This document shows, in pieces, positions 43,561 through 55,835 of a DNA stretch of 64,000 bases (its first letter is position 1; the number at the start of each line of letters is the position of its first letter). Position numbers and translations under genes: made by a program. Source of the stretch: Diplolepis rosae (taxonomy: Eukaryota > Arthropoda > Insecta > Hymenoptera > Diplolepididae); the NCBI GenBank assembly GCA_030998225.1, contig JAPYXD010000608.1:6974501-7038500 (forward strand). The letters are read 5' to 3'. The notes beneath the pieces are model-generated. The model searched no databases. It was given only the letters and a program-made list of their open reading frames with translations, and was not told the origin of the DNA.

Positions 43561-46036
43561 TAACTACTCGTTATAATGGGAGATTTTAATGCTCACAACA
43601 AAAATTGGAATTGTCGAACCACATATTCAAACGGCTTAAAATTAGAAAATTCAATTAATACTCACAACAATGCCTTTATCCATAATACCGACAGTTTCTC
43701 TCATATAGATACCTACAGAAATTTAAAATCGAATATTGACCTTGTAATTTCTTCAATCAACCTCTCTGATAAAATAAAGTGCAATGTTATGGACGAAACC
43801 TGGGGTTCTGATCATTATCAAATTTTTGTTAACGTTGAAATTATTAAGCATATGTACACAAAGAAAAATTTTAAAACAAAATCTGTTAGAACCGAACTGG
43901 TCTTTGATTCCAGCCGAAAAATATAACTTTCTTATGGGCATTGTAACAGAGGCTGTTAAAGATTCATCTCTAAAGAAAATTGCCTCTAACAAATGTTATA
44001 AACATAGTAATCCTGTCCCTTGGTGGGACGCTGAATGCGACAAATTAAAACGTCTGAGACACGCAGCATGGAAGAAATGGAGATACGGAAATCATCTAGA
44101 GGACCTAATCATGTATAAAAAATATGCTGCACTTGCTAAAAGAACCTTCAAATCAAAGAAAAAAGAATGCTTCCGCAAATTCTCTCAAACAATCATTTTG
44201 ACTCCAGTCCTTCATATATATGGAATAAATGTAAAATTTTCAAAAATAAATCCATCTCATAATTCTCAGAATTTACAACCCAGCATAAATACAGATTTAT
44301 CCTCAGAGAAGTTTGACCCTCCAATTATTCCAAGTTTTCAAAACAATGAATTCTTAGGGAATCATTTGACTTTTTTCGAATTCAATAACGCGCTCAACTC
44401 GAAAAAAAATGTAAATTCTTCTCCTGGCATGGACGGGATTGATTTCGAAATCCTTAGTGAGCTACCGTTCAAGTTTAAGCTACTTCTACTCGATATTTTC
44501 AATCAAATGTACGGAAATAATTCTTTACCGACTGAGTGGAAAACATCCTACGTTCACTTCATCCCCAAAGGTAACGGTACAAAATTTCGCCCAATCTCTT
44601 TAACTTCGTGTACATGCAAACTCTTTGAATCAATGGTCAAAAATAGAATGCAATGGTGGGTTGAGGTAAATGATTTGATTCCCTCTAGTCAACATGGTTT
44701 CAGGAAAGGACATTAATGCGCGGACAATTTAAGTAATCTATCTCTAAAAGTACAAGAAGCTTTTATGAAAAAAAAAAAACAAGTCCTTGCTGCTTTTATT
44801 GACGTGCGTGGTACTTTTCCAAATGTTCAAATACAGACATTGCTTAATATTCTTGCCTCAAAGGGATTTCCCGCTCGTCTCTTATTATTTATTAATTTCA
44901 TAATGTACGAAAGAGAAGCATTTACTGAAGCCCTAGGTGACGAACCACAATTAATGTACAAAGGTGTGCTTCAAGGGGGAGTCCTGAGTCCTCTCCTTTA
45001 CATTCTATATGTTTCTGACATTGTTAAAAATTTACCAAAGAACATTATTGTTTCCCAGTTTGCTGACGATATTGCACTTTACATTAAATTTATCTCAGTT
45101 AAAAGAGCTAAGAGCATTTTGCAAAACGCTATAATTAGGATTCAAAACAATCTCTGCCAGCTAGGTCTTGAATTAGAACCGGAAAAAACTGTCCTCATTT
45201 ATTTCAGTAACAAAAACATCGTTCCCGGAAACGTAGAAATCAGAATTGGCAATCATATTATTGAATCTAGTGAATACACACGCTTCCTAGGAGTTATTTT
45301 CGACTATAAACTAGCTTTCTACCGACATGTAACTGAAATCCATAAAAGATGTTTTAGAGCACTTAACATTATAAGGTTTTTCTGTGGTACGTGGTGGGGT
45401 ACTGACCCAACGACTCTAATTACTCTTTACAAAAGCTATGTCCGGTGGATTACTGACTATGCAAGCTTCGTTTACTTTTCTGTGCGCAAGACTCAAATTG
45501 AAAAAATCGAAAAAATTCAATACAATGCTATTAGATCTGCGGTTGGTTTCCGAGTTAGCACCCCGAAAAATATTTTGTTAGCTGAAGCAAAACTCCCCTT
45601 CTTGAAAGCTAGGTCTTCTCATTTATGTAAAAACTTTTTAACTAAAACGATTTCTGAACTAGAATCTCAAACATTAAAAAGTATTAAAAGCTTCTACAAC
45701 ATCAGCAGGAAGCGCGATGCGAAAGCTAAAAAAATCTACTGCCACGATTTTGAAGCATTACTCACTGCCGTTCCCGCTGACACCTCTTTTGGTAGAAACA
45801 TTGAAAACTCGAGCAATCCTAATGAAATTTTAAATGAACTCATTGTTAAAAACAATGCATTAGCGGTGTACACTGACGGTAGAAAAACATCTTCAGGGGT
45901 AGGTTATGCATGTATATCGCCACAAATTAATGTAGCTATTAATAAAAAAATTTACTGTTCCGCTTCTGCGTATACAGCTGAATGCATTGCTCTGAATGAA
46001 GCGCTCACGCTATCCCTTAACAATCAAAACCGGAAC
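43561..46036 (+). pseudogene. LINE ORF2: endonuclease core, RT and first part of RNase H
   Basis: Endonuclease: IMGDFNAHNKNW, then SNIDLVISS and WGSDHYQIF (the S-D-H box). The frame shifts at about 43900. RT: SPGMDGIDFEIL, FRPISLTSCTCKLFESMV, SQHGFRKGH followed by a TAA (44714-44716), ADNLSNLSLKVQEAF, AAFIDVRGTFPNV, LQGGVLSPLLYILYVSDI, and the catalytic box SQFADDIALY, intact. RNase H begins at about 45850 with AVYTDGRKTSSGVGYACI and YTAECIALNEAL, and is cut at 46036 by the palindromic element. Confidence 0.85.
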
Positions 46037-46040
46037 ATAT

Positions 46041-47662
46041 GGGTCATTTCATGGGAGATTTACAGTCAAAATTTTTTTTTTCGACGAAACATTTGTTTTG
46101 CCTTTTTACTTCGAAAATAATCGACACGTATTTTTTATTTTCAATGTGATACTTGAAAATTTCGAGATATAATTTTTTTAAGTTTGGCACGGGAAAATTT
46201 TTTTTCTTCCAACAGCTCACTGTAAAAGCAGTTTTGAATATAAAATGTATCCATTGCACTTGAAATGTGCGAAAGAGTACAAGCTTTAAAAAAAGTTATA
46301 GCACACATTTCGTTGTTTTTTTTGTAATAACAATATAATACATTTTTATAAACAATTGCATTTTTTTTAATTTGGAACTAATTTTTTTCCGATTTTTTTG
46401 TTTCTAAATCTTTGTTGAAGTTTTTTCAATATGCAGGCAAAATTTTGGAACGGAAAAATGAAAACTGTAGGTGTAATTAATTTATAAAATCTGTCCCGCG
46501 CGTTGCAACGAGCGAGCTCGCACGCTGCAACTACGCTTAAGCTTGATTAGGCATGCTCGGACTCGAAACACGTGTGGCAGTGAATGCAGTGACCGCTGTT
46601 TTAGTTTTCTGTGAATGTTCCTCAAGTTTTCACCTATTTCAAATTAATACAGAAATGCCAAGCTTTCGATTTAAACATGTCTGCTGCAATCCGTTTAATA
46701 AAAAAAATCATAGTAGAAAAAAGCAAAAAAAAATTTGTGTCGCGTTTCGTCCTCGAGACTTGAAAAATTGAAAATTTTCAAACCGGATGATGTTTCTTGT
46801 ACACAATGCAGAATAGAAGCAACTGAAATGGAGATGGAAGATTTTTTTTGTAAGTACATTCAAACTTGTACGTAGACTATTTCAAAACGAATCATTAGTT
46901 ATAATGATGAATTGATGAGTGAAGTTTTACGATAAAATTAATCTTAATGATATACTTAAGACGCAAATTTTTTTTCTGCTTCATTCCACTATGATTTTTG
47001 TTATTAAACGGATTGCAACAGACATGTTTAAATCGAGAGCTTGGCATTTCTGTATTAATTTGAAATAGGTAAACACTTGAGGAACATTCACAGAAAACTA
47101 AAACAGCGGTCACTACATTCACTGCCACACGTGCTTCGAGTCCGAGCATGCCTAATCAAGCTTAAGCGTAGTTGCAGCGTGCGAACTCGCTCGTCGCAAC
47201 GCGCGGGACAGGTTTTATAAATTAATTACACCTACAATTTTCATTTTTCCATTCTGAAATTTTGCCTACATATTGAAAAAACTTCAACAAAGATTTAGAA
47301 ACAAAAAAAACGGAAAAAAATTAGTTCCAAATTTTAAAAAACCTCAATTGTTTATAAAAATGTACTATATTGTTATTACAAAAAAAACAACGAAATGTGT
47401 GGTATAACTTTTTTTAAAGCTTTGTACTCTTTCGCGCATTTCAAGTGCAAGGGTTACATTTTATATTCAAAACTGCTTTTACAGTGAGCTGTTGGAAGAA
47501 AAAAAATTTTCCCGTGCCAAACTTAAAAAAATTATATCTCGAAATTTTCAAGTATCAGATTGAAAATAAAAAATACGTGTCGATTATTTTCGAAGTAAAA
47601 AGGCAAAACAAATGTTTCGTCGAAAAAAAAATTTTGTCTGTAAATCTACCATGAAATGACCC
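46041..47662. mobile_element. Near-palindromic 1,622-bp element inserted in the LINE RNase H
   Basis: Ends GGGTCATTTCATGG and its exact reverse complement, flanked by ATAT on both sides (46037-46040 and 47663-47666). The arms are about 690 bp each (46041-46735 and 46968-47662) and highly similar. The centre of about 230 bp is unique. Each arm carries the same open frame in opposite directions (46553-46771 on +, 46895-47149 on -), with a block reading FKHVCCNPFNKKNHSRKKQK. The centre on + continues it with a C-x2-C (VSCTQC). The insertion disrupts NIYVFSDSL of RNase H cleanly. Confidence 0.85.
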
Positions 47663-47666
47663 ATAT

Positions 47667-48112
47667 GTATTTTTTCCGACTCACTCAGTGCTATAACTTC
47701 TCTTCAAAACATTAAGTTTAACATTAAAGTTAATCCCTTCATTCTACAAATTAAAGAAAAATTCCGTAAATTTTACAAAAATAATCCCCATCACACTGCC
47801 CTACAAATCTATTGGATACCTGCTCACAAGGGAATACATGGAAATGAAATGGCCGACCAGCTTGCGAAAGAAGCCACAAATTTTGAACTAGTTGATATAA
47901 AGCTCTGCCCATTTACTGATTTATACGAAAAATTCAAGTCTGATTGTAAACTGCAAACCAACGAGATTCTCATTAGTCAAAGCAATGTAACAGGTAAAAT
48001 TTATTTCGAAACATATTTTCAAAATAGAAAATCTCCCTGGTTTGCTAGTAAAAATCTAAATCGTAATTTTATCACTACCTTTTCAAGAATCAATTTTATT
48101 TTTATTCATTGA
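47667..48112 (+). pseudogene. LINE ORF2: second part of RNase H and C-terminus
   Basis: Resumes with FSDSLSAITSLQN (third catalytic Asp), then YWIPAHKGIHGNEMADQLAKEA (the His loop and fourth Asp). There is a one-base shift in the T run at 47670-47675. The remaining C-terminus is open to 48112 but decays quickly; no terminal zinc motif is seen. Confidence 0.75.
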
Positions 48113-49130
48113 CCATTGAAAAAGAACTTAATAACTTTGTTTAGTAAGAAAAATGCTAGTTTGCATTCGATTAATCGTTTTATATTGTTTATCACTTAAA
48201 GAAAAATATGAAAAAACACCTTTTCTGACAAAAATAAATGAGCACTGTATAATTAGTGCCATCATAAATATAATTTCCATTTTGTTTTTTCTTCCATCAA
48301 GGAAACTTTTCTTGGTTCCCATCCTATTAGAAGAACAGTTTCTACAAATATTGAGTCTGTAAATGTAAACTGTGCGATGGCGTTACAAAATTGTTAAGAG
48401 ATAAGCAATTGGAAAAAATTTGATTGTAAAATAATGATGATTCGAGCATAAATATGTGTATAATTATTCTTACCTGTCTTTAGCGGAGCCCTACAAAATC
48501 TAAAAAATTATAAATGTGTCGAACAGCATTTGCCGTCGGCCATTACTCATGAAACAAGCATATAAAATCTTTCTATAGGGCTTTAGGTCTATTTCTTATT
48601 TGTTGTCTGAATAAAGTATCTGTGAGGATTGTATAAACTCACAAAAGTTCGAAAAAAGTAAAATAGCTTTATATTTATTTTTATTCCGTAACAGTACCGG
48701 AGTCCAGCCTATTATGAACGTCATCAACCATATAGTTTTTACCTGCAACAGACAATATATTGTAATAAGTAATACCTTATGCCAATAAAAATATAAATTT
48801 GCATATTGAATAATAAAATCATTAATATTCAATTAAGAAGATTGCAATCAACAGGAAAATTATTCGAAAACTGCGATGTATAAGTAAAATTGAAAAATAT
48901 ATTATACAGTTTCAAGGCCATCCATGGATGGTGATTGAAATATTTATCAATTTATTTTTGTAATCAGAATTTTTAATTAACACAATATATTTCTGAGAAC
49001 TCATGAAGCATAATGAAAGATAATAAAAGAAACGTCTGTTAACTTCATTTTAGCAATGATTTTGGAGGAAGTTTTTTCAAAAATAATAAAAGTAGAAGAG
49101 TCATAGACAGAGCCCGGACTACTTTGAGGT
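48113..49130. other. 3' flank of the LINE and anonymous DNA
   Basis: May include the LINE 3' UTR, but no tail or target repeat could be fixed. Nothing else recognised. Confidence 0.45.
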
Positions 49131-51102
49131 AAGACATAAATAAAAGCCGACTTCAGTCCTGGAAGGACTTGATTGGTTAGGTCGAAAAGGACCCATGGGG
49201 TTTTGCCTTCAAAATAGTTACCAAGAGATTAGTAACTAGAAGAAAGACCCCGGCTTGGACGATTCCGATCGAGTCAAGTACATCATGCGAACCTTGTTTC
49301 CATACGTAGAATCAGAATCAGTTTGGAAACTTTTCACGCAAAATACCGATGGTTTCGCCACTTGTATGACATATAGCGCCGTCTTATTGAAAATAAAGAT
49401 TTTCCACATCCATATTTTCCAATTATGGCCATTAAATCCGCTGTAGATTTGTTTGCGAAATGCCTAATTCCCAAGAACGGCTTGGGATGGACAAACCTAG
49501 GTTTTCCTCCACACTGTAAGCTACAGAAGCAATATTCGTGAGTGTTCTTGCAAGGACGGGGACGAGTTTGATTCTTCACATCACTAACTTTTCCCAACAA
49601 CTCGAACTTTTGCACCAATTTCACAATAGCTGGCTGAGAAGGTGCTTCACGACGTCCGAGAAAAATTTTAACTTTATGAACTGTTTTAGCAAAATTTTCA
49701 CCATTTTTGTAGCGAATTTTAACAATTTCAATGCGTTGTTAAAACGTGTAACGTTCCATTTTTATTAATGTCATAGTTTTTAGTTGTCATCTGTCAAAAA
49801 ATGACACCTCTTATTACGACAGCCGCCAAAAAAGCAGGCTATTCAAAATAATACCTCTAATTGGAAAACCCTGTATTACGATTTCCTGCGCATTGACGAG
49901 CTGGAACGAGCTTCATCGACTTCTCAGATGACGCGCTTGTCGTGTGCGTCGCTGAAGACGTCGGAATCATGGAGCTAAGGATCAATGAGGTGTCTGTGGC
50001 GGGCAAAGCGTTGGTTGGATAGCAGAGGCCTGAAAGACTGGTGGCGAGCGTGGTGCACTCGAAGCTGCTTTATGCAGCTCCGGTCTGGGCGAATGGCCTT
50101 AGCAACCATGCTATCCAAAAAAAGCTGTTTCCGGCATAGAGAGGAGCGGTGCTGAGAATAGTCTTAGCATACCAAACTGTGTCGACAAGTGCTGTGCTGG
50201 TCCTGGCGAGCGTCTCGCTAATAAACTTATTGGCGAAGGAAAGGCAGGAGACCTGTTAGTACCTCAAGGAACTCACCTGTGTGACAAACCAATAGGTAAT
50301 CGCTTGCGCGAAGGAAGCCATCCGTACGGAAGGAAGACGCAAACTCGTCGAGATATGGCAGTCGAGATGGGATGGTGACACGACATACCGTCCAAAGCCG
50401 GAGTTCGCCACCTGGTTAAATAGAAAGCACGGTGAAGTCAGCTTCTACCTGGTGCAAGCGCTTTCAGGCCATGGCTGCTTTAGCGCGTACCTGAAGCGCT
50501 TTAAGAAGAGAAACGATGAGTCGCGCCGCTACAACAGTTCCTCGGTGGACGATGCGGAGCACACAGTCTTTATTTGTGCCAGGTAGGGCATTTAAAGGGA
50601 GGCCGTTGAACGGGAGGTGGGTGCCAAGCTCACTCTTGATACAATGGTTCCACTCATGCTCCAGTCTGAAGGTATCTGGAAGCACATCGAGTCATTCATC
50701 ACATTAGTGATGAGGACGAAGGTTCTCGATGGGCGTTGGGAACGCAGTAACGGGGAAGGCCAGCAAAAATTGCACTTAGGCCGGCACGGGCGGTAGTGCG
50801 TCTTGAGCGGGCTGGGCTGCCGCACCAGTTCAAAGAGGAATCTTTGTGCTCTCCTGGCTGGCGCGGCGACCGCATAGGCCTAGGGAAGGATCCCTGGTCA
50901 ACGGATGACGGAAAAGTCGGTCACGACTTGAAACCGGAATCAGCCGCTCGTGAAGTTTGAAGCGGAAAGGCGGTCCCGCAAGCGGTAATATGGTTCGAGA
51001 GAGGGGTTTTTTGGTTTTAACAGGCATGGCTAGACTCGTCCTAGGAGAGTCCTGTACTATGTCTATAAAATATTTCGCCATTTTTCCTCCTGACAAAAAA
51101 AT
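49131..51102 (+). pseudogene. Second R1-like LINE copy, heavily deleted
   Basis: Matches the copy at 11278-13946 in blocks: AAAAGCCGACTTCAGT...GGACCCATGGGG (12029 on), CGATTTCCTGCGCATTGACG (12594 on), GGCGAGCGTGGT (13006 on), and from about 50400 the C-terminus and 3' UTR to TTTTTCCTCCTGAC. A mariner-like fragment sits at 49313-49875 in place of LINE bases equivalent to about 12180-12590. Another gap (about 12753-13002) is seen at 50037. This copy keeps an S-D-D at the catalytic box where the first has A-V-D, and it retains about 150 bp missing from the first near 50270-50400. Confidence 0.8.
49313..49875 (-). pseudogene. Mariner-like transposase fragment (HTH plus one DD block)
   Basis: On - from the ATG at 49759-49757: MERYTF, a TAA, QRIEIVKIRYKNGENFAKTV, FLGRREAPSQPAIVKLVQKF (helix-turn-helix), then by frameshift EENLGLSIPSRSWELGISQT. 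A deletion leads to MDVENLYFQ, a stop, and DGAICHTSGETIGILREKFP, the second catalytic Asp block of this transposase group. The fragment stops inside the gene. The terminus nearest the start of the gene ends TTGGAAAACCCTGTA, a mariner-type terminal repeat beside a TA. Confidence 0.7.
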
Positions 51103-51849
51103 TTATTTATGGTAAAATCAAGGTCACTGTCAGATACCTCTCAAAGAACTCTACAACTTTTGTTAGAACCATTTTTTGTCAAACTTAACGGCTTCCAAAA
51201 TATAAAGGTGTCCCGATCTTTCTGGTACACCCTGTATATTTCCACTCATCGTTCCCTTACTGGACCTGTCGTTAAAGTACCAATTTCTTTCCGTTGAAGT
51301 GTCATTTTAATTCCTGTATTTCCTCAAAATGTTCGTCCATGAAATACACCAACAAACAATGATATGAAATAATACAACGGCGTTTTTAACAATAAAATCA
51401 ATCCGCAATGTTGCAAAATAACCAAAATTTTCATATTTATAAAAATTTCTTCTAAAAAAAGGTGCTTAAGGAAACGTTGAGTGTACAACTGTAAAATTAC
51501 AATTACAGTTTGTGATTGACATAAGTTTTCAAATTCGGCGCCTTACATTTTTTATAGCACATGACATGATAGCAGTATTATTCTACTAACTCAATGATAA
51601 GTACAAGGTTGCTGTATTTGAATTTCTTCAAAGCACTAAATAACGGCATCAAGAAACATTTTTGAAAAGTGTCATTATTAAATTCAATGACTACTCCGTT
51701 AGCATCGCGAAGAAAATACCTTTTCATGATTAAAAACAATTAAGGCAAAATAAAAAGAACTATTTACGTCGAAGCCCGAACGTGAAACAAACTACAGCTG
51801 TTAGTATCACCGTTGAATGAAGATAGGTATAGAGGAGACATCGAAGGCG
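51103..51849. other. Unassigned DNA with one possible DNA-transposon terminus
   Basis: 51208-51237 reads GTGTCCCGATCTTTCTGGTACACCCTGTA, split here as GTGTCCCGATCTTTCTGG and TACACCCTGTA; an end in ACACCCTGTA is common for mariner/Tc1-type elements. The partner end was not found. The rest is AT-rich. Confidence 0.3.
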
Positions 51850-52510
51850 ATTACAGTGCGGCCACTACCATGCATTTTAGGAGGGTACTTAAAAAAGTGA
51901 ATATGAGCATCAGCGCCGCCAAGTTTTGATAGCAAGAACTAATATCAATGGAAACGAAACCCCCGTCCCCCCAAGCCGATGTATTCTAAAGAGCGGAAAA
52001 TTTTGAAATATATTGTATGAAATCCATTTCATAAATTTAAATGATTTAAAGTTAAAAATAATTTGTGAAAGAATAAAAATACAGCAAGAATTTTTAAATA
52101 TGAATCACAATGAACAGTTAAATACTGTACTATTACACGGAGAAAAATAGTTGAAGTAATTTTACTCAACTCTGTCGATTAAACTTGGGACTTAAGGACA
52201 TTTGAACATTTATTAAATCCTAGTAGGGTAAAATGAATTTGATAAATACCTGATTCAACCAAAGTGAATATCAATAAGCGTCACATAGGAAATAGTAAGG
52301 ATTTGAGTAAAACGTTGTTGAAGACAGGGCATTAACGTGCGTCAGTGGGTTAAAATGAAATGTATAAGTATATCACCGACGCTTGAGGTACTTCGAACGC
52401 TAGTTGAGTAAAATGAGCATCGACTGTATCATTTCAACTGGCAATGCTATGGTTGCTATGGTTACAATAGCTTAAAAATAACATTGGTAGCGACAATAGC
52501 GCCATCACTT
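51850..52510 (-). repeat. R3 repeat, full copy on -
   Basis: Reverse complement of 33064-33724 over its entire length with moderate divergence. Shares CAGTGCGGCCACTACC at the start, CCCCCGTCCCCCC, GAATCACAATGAACAGTTAA and GCGACAATAGCGCCATCACT at the end. Confidence 0.75.
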
Positions 52511-53221
52511 GTTGATAGCAAACATTATAATTCGTTCCCCTTTTCTCCTATATGAGTGGACCCACTGTGAAGGCGATTGAATGCCTTGCGGGAGAAACAC
52601 CAGGGGTAGATTAAGTTCCAGAACCCAACACGGGGATCGACACTTTCGAAAGTCGCAGAAATCTCACGAATAGGAAGTAAGTTGTAGTAGTAAGGCCCAA
52701 ACTTATGTTGGTGAGTCTGCTGTATTCATGATGGGTCAGGTAGTCCACGTCAATTCAACTCTAGCTTGTCGACAGAATTTTACAACACAGCTTTTGCGCT
52801 CTTTACTAGTCTTTTCCTAAGATCGTATTTATATCTTTAAAAGGTAAAGATGTTCAAAAAGAACCATGTTTTAAAATTAACCCCTATAGAGAACAATATT
52901 GACTTTGTACTTTACTGTATAAACGAAAATTATATAGTATGAATATTAAACCTTCAAGATATTATCACTGATCATTTATTTCTTTTTTCTATAAGGTAAT
53001 GGAACCAATACTCGATCAGTAACCAATACTCGATCACTTCGGTATGAATTCATGTTTATTATGAATTCAAAAAAGCAAAATACTGCAAAAAAATTGTGAC
53101 ATTTAAAAAAAATACTTAACAATATTATACTGCCCAATTATTATTTAAAAATATAACATAGTGTATGAGAAAAATATTTCTCCTACGCGCTCGTTGAATT
53201 TCGTGCGTTACAGTCGCCCCT
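52511..53221. other. Anonymous DNA
   Basis: A short GC-richer stretch (52550-52760) with GGGAGAAACACCAGGGG, otherwise AT-rich. Nothing recognised. Confidence 0.5.
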
Positions 53222-53799
53222 AGCGAACTGGCTGAACGGTAGCTTTATGCTGTACCGTAAAGCTATCGTAAAGCTATCGTAAAGTAGCATTATAACTCAT
53301 AAATGAGGCAAAATAAACATTCAAAATGTTTTTATCCTTATTCTACGTTGAAAATAACGTTAACTGGTAATTGAAATATGCAATAATTTTATTTATTTAC
53401 GCTAAAAATTGAAAAAAACATAATACCTGTCATTCAAGGCAGTGCAGTGGTTCATCACTTTCCATGTCTTCACCGTCAGGATTGAATATTTGTTAGAGTG
53501 AGATAATGTATAGTTGTGTCTCACTCCAACCAATGGTCAACTTTAACGGAGAAGTTCCACAAAAGGTGAACCACTGCACTGCCTTCAATGGCAGGTATTA
53601 TGTTTTTTTAAATTTTTAGCGTAAATAAATAAAATTATTGCATATTTCAATTACCAGTTAAAGTTATTTTCAACGTAGAATAAGGATGAAAACATTTTGA
53701 ATGTTTATTTTGCCTCATTCATGAGTTACAATGCTACTTTACGATAGCTTTACGATAGCTTTACGGTACAGCGTAAAGCTACCGTGCAGCCAGTTCGCT
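53222..53799. mobile_element. Foldback MITE (578 bp)
   Basis: AGCGAACTGGCTG at the left end is reverse-complemented at the right end. Arms of about 235 bp each (53222-53456 and 53564-53799) include a duplicated TAAAGCTATCG unit, AATGTTTATTTTGCCTCAT and GGCAGTGCAGTGGTTCA. The spacer is about 107 bp with its own small inverted GAGTGAGA/TCTCACTC. No clear target duplication. Confidence 0.75.
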
Positions 53800-54433
53800 C
53801 TTGCTAGCAAGCGCGAGAATGAAATAACTGATCGGCTGGCAACCCTCAGTGGCAGCAGCTTTTACTTTGGCAACCTTATATCATTGTGCAGGAAAAAATT
53901 CAAGCTTCGTTTTATAAAAGAAATATTTAGAAAAACATATGAGAGTATATTGTTAATAAATATTCCACTATTTCAAGCAATCTTCCAAAGGGGTGCAGTA
54001 GGCCGAGGGTTGACAACACACGAGGGTAGATTTAATGCAGTGGGATCCTATACTATAAAGGATAAAGTAACAAATCATACTATATAGGACGATTTAATAC
54101 ATAATTCTAAAAATATACGCATAATTTTTAATTGACAAAGTAAGAATCATTGTTCCTAACATAAAAATTGTAAACAATCAAATTGTAGACAAAATATGGA
54201 AAATAATAAGTTTTACTTAATCGATATCTAATTTCAAATATTTGTAGAATACACACACTATTGTGTGTAAATGTTTCTATGAGCTAAGGCACGCGAGGGA
54301 GGGGGCGGGAGTCAATACATTGGCCGAGTCCCAAAATGGCCGACCTCCGTAGCACACACGATGTTTTTTGCAAAATACGTCCTAAAGAAGTGTTTCGAGT
54401 GTCTGCAGGGCGGTATTGAGGGTGTCTATTTAC
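53800..54433. other. Anonymous DNA
   Basis: The right part of a 118-codon frame (53731-54087) lies here, but its first third is inside the foldback arm and it has no recognisable pattern. 54280-54430 is GC-richer (GAGGGAGGGGGCGGGAG) without a repeat partner in the window. Confidence 0.4.
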
Positions 54434-54746
54434 GACTCGGTGCACTACGAACATGTTATATCAATAATATCACTGATTATTTTTTCAGGAAAGAAATTCT
54501 CTACAACTTGACCCTTCACAATTTTCGAAAATAAATTCTTTAATGGCTGAAACCATTAAAGACAATTTTCCTAAACAAAATTTCTATAAACCGATTTCTG
54601 AATTTGATAATAATTGTTTTATTTTTGAGAATTGAAAATGGTCAAATAGTAGAATAACTTTCCCCTGAAGAAATAATATTATTGATATTCATGAAAGCAA
54701 AATGATGTATTTTTACCTGAGGCCTAATTTTTGCGAGTGTACAGCC
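54434..54746 (-). repeat. TTAA-type element relic, related to 37069-38476 and 8142-8483
   Basis: Ends at CC|TTAA (54747-54750). 54480-54600 on - matches the joined outer arms of the 37-kb element without the inner insertion. 54650-54740 on - matches the left arm of the 8-kb MITE (CCTGAGGCCTAATTTT). The left end was not found. Confidence 0.6.
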
Positions 54747-54750
54747 TTAA

Positions 54751-55489
54751 GAAAACGATGTGTAATCTAAAATTTCTATTAGCATTTGTTAGATAAGTGA
54801 AAATTGAGGAAAATTCTGAACAGAATTTCTCACACATAAGCTATTCCACTCAAAGCAAGCGTAACATAGCGTTGTGGTTCACAAGGTAGAGACTGGGATT
54901 ACGTTAGTTCGTTATCCTAGTCTGAACTATTCTCTGCTGGCTGCCAACTTTTCACCGCAAGTTATGTCCTTCTGCGCGAATTCTAAACATAACTTCCAGA
55001 AGAAGATCTGGTCACTTTGGACATAGAGCTTGAGTTATTCAGGAAGGTTATTAAAGTCTTGTAGAACTACTGCCTTTCCAGTAATAACTACCCTCTACTT
55101 GATTCCACTGACTACTGCGTTCCAGAGTGTCTGAGAATGTGAATGACACAAATTCTCGTGGTAATGAGAACCAATTGTTTAGATAAGTTTTCCATGGTTG
55201 ATAAAACTGTCCGATAATACATGTACTACGCAGAAATGATTGAATTTAAAAATACTATGTTATTTATTAAAAGAGGAATGAATTATTTCGGGACAATATT
55301 CATGTATTTTTTTCTGATTAAACGATATTACACAGAAAAGAAAATCCAGAAAACTTTACAGAAATGGTTCAAAAAAAGCGCATGAAAGCGATTACTGAAC
55401 AGTGGCTGACTAAGAGAGTGAGGGGACGATCCGCACCGGACCCCTCAAATATGGGAGCTCCTTTTTGCTTGATGTCTTCAGAAGTGCAA
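54751..55489. other. Anonymous DNA
   Basis: No gene, RNA or repeat recognised. Confidence 0.5.
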
Positions 55490-55835
55490 TGTTTCTACAC
55501 TGGAGACAAATAGTTTTAAAAATTTTATTCAATTCTGTCAGTTGAATTTGGGACATAAGGACATTTCAACATGTTTTAAATCCTAGTCGAGCAAAATGAA
55601 TTTGATAAGCACATAATTTACCCAACGTGATGATAATGAACATTACATAGAGAATGATGAAGGATTCGGCAAAGGGTGGTCAAGGACAAGGAATCAGAAT
55701 GCTTGAGTGGCATCACGTGAAATGTATAAGTATGTTACTGACGACCGAGAAGCTTAAAACGATAGTTCAGTAAACTACAAGCATAGGGTGTGTGATTTCA
55801 ACCAGCAGTAGTAGGGTGCTCTTAAATAAAAAATA
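55490..55835 (-). repeat. R3 repeat, diverged partial copy on -
   Basis: Follows the order of 52140-52460: ATTTTATTCAATTCTGTCAG, GGGACATAAGGACATTTCAA, AATCCTAGTCGAGCAAAATG and ATGTATAAGTATGTTACTGA. More diverged than the other copies. Confidence 0.6.

Larger units (their letters stand above)
42100..48112 (+). mobile_element. I-like LINE with ORF1, endonuclease, RT and RNase H, interrupted
   Basis: About 4.4 kb of non-LTR element after removing the palindromic insertion at 46041-47662. The order is 5' UTR, ORF1 with zinc knuckle, endonuclease core, RT, RNase H. An RNase H domain after RT places it near the I group. The RT keeps F-A-D-D and all four RNase H acidic residues are present, so apart from one stop and a few shifts the enzymes are well kept. 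No poly(A) tail was located. Confidence 0.8.

Noticed and set aside
53731..54087. 118-codon open frame as a host exon
   Set aside because: Its first third is the arm of a foldback element and the rest has no recognisable pattern or splice context.
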